Below are positions 59,334-60,600 of a stretch of 60,600 nt of DNA, in pieces (position 1 is the stretch's first letter; each line of letters opens with the position of its first letter). The stretch comes from Mycetohabitans rhizoxinica HKI 454 (GTDB lineage: Bacteria; Pseudomonadota; Gammaproteobacteria; Burkholderiales; Burkholderiaceae), in the NCBI RefSeq assembly GCF_000198775.1, contig NC_014722.1:661932-722531 (forward strand). The letters are read 5' to 3'. The position numbers and the translations under genes were made by a program. The notes beneath the pieces were generated by a model that saw nothing but the letters and a program-made list of their open reading frames with translations, ran no database searches and was not told where the DNA came from.

Positions 59334-59657
59334 TCATCGCTCGAGCAGCTTCAGCTTGTCTTTCACGTCTTTCCATTCCACCGCGTCCGGCAGAGGAGGC
59401 TTAGTCCGTGTGATGCTGGGCCAGTCCTTCGCCAGTTCCGCGTTCAGTTGGATGAATTGTTGCTGGTCGCCGGGGACGTCTTCTTCCGCATAGATCGCAT
59501 TGACCGGGCATTCCGCTACGCAAACTGCGCAATCGATGCACTCGTCCGGGTCGATCGCGAGGAAGTTCGGACCTTCGCGAAAGCAGTCCACTGGGCATAC
59601 GTCGACACAGTCAGTATAGCGGCACTTGATGCAGCTTTCGGTCACAACGTGAGTCAT
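59334..59657 (-). CDS. fdxA: Seven-iron ferredoxin
   Basis: The 107-residue FdxA-type ferredoxin begins [26 protein letters not shown] and has a second cluster motif [17 protein letters not shown]; the spacing indicates one 3Fe-4S and one 4Fe-4S cluster. The C-terminal helix [17 protein letters not shown] is typical of the Azotobacter FdI group. It is divergent from pncB. Confidence 0.96.
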   Translation of the reverse strand: MTHVVTESCIKCRYTDCVDVCPVDCFREGPNFLAIDPDECIDCAVCVAECPVNAIYAEEDVPGDQQQFIQLNAELAKDWPSITRTKPPLPDAVEWKDVKDKLKLLER

Positions 59658-59929
59658 TGATGAAGCTCCTGCACTCTGTGTATAGCGATGTGGGCGCGCA
59701 ATGAAGCCAGGGACGCCACCATTTTGCAAAACAGTTATTGTAGCGCACCGCGTCGCCGCTTCGCTGCCCCCCGCCCGAGGCTGTTATACACTTTGGTGAT
59801 GTCTTTATATGCGACGCGCGGTTTGCTGCGTACGTGCCGCGGCCTCGCTTACGCTAACTTTAGCAGGAGGTGTCGCGTCAAACGGCCGCGGCGCGTCCGA
59901 GCTTCCGGCTTGTGCCTGGCTATGCGACC

Positions 59930-60600
59930 ATGATCATCACTTCGTTACTCGATACCGATCTCTACAAATTCACGATGATGCAGGTCGTGCTGCATCATTT
60001 TCCTGCCGCCAGCGTCGAATACCGGTTCCGTTGCCGCACGCGCGGCATCGACCTGGTGCCCTATGTGGACGAGATCCGGGAGCAGATCGGTCGCCTGTGC
60101 CAGTTGCGTTTCACCGACGACGAGCTCGACTATTTGCGCCAGTTGCGCTTTATTAAGAGCGACTTCGTTGACTTCCTTGCGCTGTTCCAACTCAATGAGA
60201 AGTACATTCACGTCTGGCCGTCGCCGAAGGCCAATGGTGAGATCGAGATCGTTGTGTGCGGGCCGTGGCTGCATACGATTCTGTTCGAAATCCCGGTACT
60301 GGCGATCGTCAACGAGGTCTATTTCCGCAATACGCAGCGCTCGCCGGCATACCACGAGGGACGTGAGCGGCTGATTGACAAGATGGCGATGCTCGGCGCG
60401 AGGCCCGACTACGCCGATTGCAAGATTGCCGACTACGGCACGCGGCGACGCTTTTCGAAGCAGTGGCACGAGGAGGTCATCCTGACGCTGATGGCGGGGC
60501 TTGGCGAGCAGTTTGCCGGCACCAGCAATGTCTATTACGCGATGAAGCACGGGTTGACGCCACTTGGCACGATGGCGCACGAGTACCTGCAGGCGTGCCA
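59930..60600 (+). CDS. pncB: Nicotinate phosphoribosyltransferase, 5' part
   Basis: This NAD salvage enzyme forms nicotinate mononucleotide. 223 codons are present before the window ends, with no stop. It begins [25 protein letters not shown], the family start, and contains [14 protein letters not shown], with the arginines that bind PRPP, and [22 protein letters not shown] stretch at about 59790 may be its promoter. It is cut by the window edge. Confidence 0.95.
   Translation, partial: MIITSLLDTDLYKFTMMQVVLHHFPAASVEYRFRCRTRGIDLVPYVDEIREQIGRLCQLRFTDDELDYLRQLRFIKSDFVDFLALFQLNEKYIHVWPSPKANGEIEIVVCGPWLHTILFEIPVLAIVNEVYFRNTQRSPAYHEGRERLIDKMAMLGARPDYADCKIADYGTRRRFSKQWHEEVILTLMAGLGEQFAGTSNVYYAMKHGLTPLGTMAHEYLQAC

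Overview
The window is chromosomal DNA of a Burkholderiaceae beta-proteobacterium. Gene content and order (ubiG-gph, ompA, gyrA, serC-pheA-tyrA-aroA-cmk-rpsA-ihfB-lapAB-ugd-hldA-hldD, metNIQ, etfBA, rpsP-rimM-trmD-rplS, and a tmRNA tag reading ANDETYALAA) match Burkholderia. The number of broken genes, deletion scars and small repeats suits a lineage undergoing genome reduction, such as the fungal endosymbiont Mycetohabitans (Burkholderia rhizoxinica group). That assignment is an inference from content and style, not a database match.

Layout. 1-3.3 kb is an accessory, rearranged region. It has two near-identical tmRNA genes (767-1125 and 2931-3289), a broken duplicate of the gph 3' end, a decayed molybdate-type regulator, and two frameshifted genes for basic, Ser/Pro-rich proteins that share a C-terminal PPLP(D/E)R motif. 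3.4-25.5 kb is core: gph-ubiG, ompA, gyrA, a DUF2059 protein, then one long aromatic-amino-acid / translation / lipopolysaccharide block. Between pheA and tyrA lies the scar of a deleted hisC-type aminotransferase gene. 25.8-33.8 kb holds a histone-deacetylase-like hydrolase, the methionine importer metNIQ behind a hairpin leader, etfBA, and the divergent dadA/lrp pair. 33.8-44.9 kb holds a radical SAM gene directly behind a consensus LexA box, the rpsP-rimM-trmD-rplS operon, a Nudix hydrolase, rsgA, an M48 peptidase, orn, mog and darP. 45-55.6 kb holds pmbA, folA, thyA, fumC, a phospholipase D-family lipoprotein candidate, a MATE transporter, the remnant of a UvrD-type helicase, and creA. 55.6-59.2 kb is a second accessory segment next to tRNA-Asn: a decayed IS256-family transposase and a low-GC two-gene cassette of unknown secreted proteins coupled by an ATGA overlap. 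The window ends with tRNA-Asn, fdxA and the start of pncB.

How it works together. The core genes supply serine and aromatic amino acid synthesis, translation (S1, S16, L19, TrmD, RimM, RsgA, DarP, tmRNA), nucleoid and topology functions (IHF, gyrase), heptose supply for LPS plus its quality control (LapAB), cysteine synthesis and methionine uptake, electron transfer (ETF, ferredoxin) and folate/thymidylate synthesis. The most distinctive material is the effector-like gene pair around the duplicated tmRNA, the two-gene secreted cassette near tRNA-Asn, the SOS-type control of the radical SAM gene, and several gene-deletion scars readable only from translated fragments.
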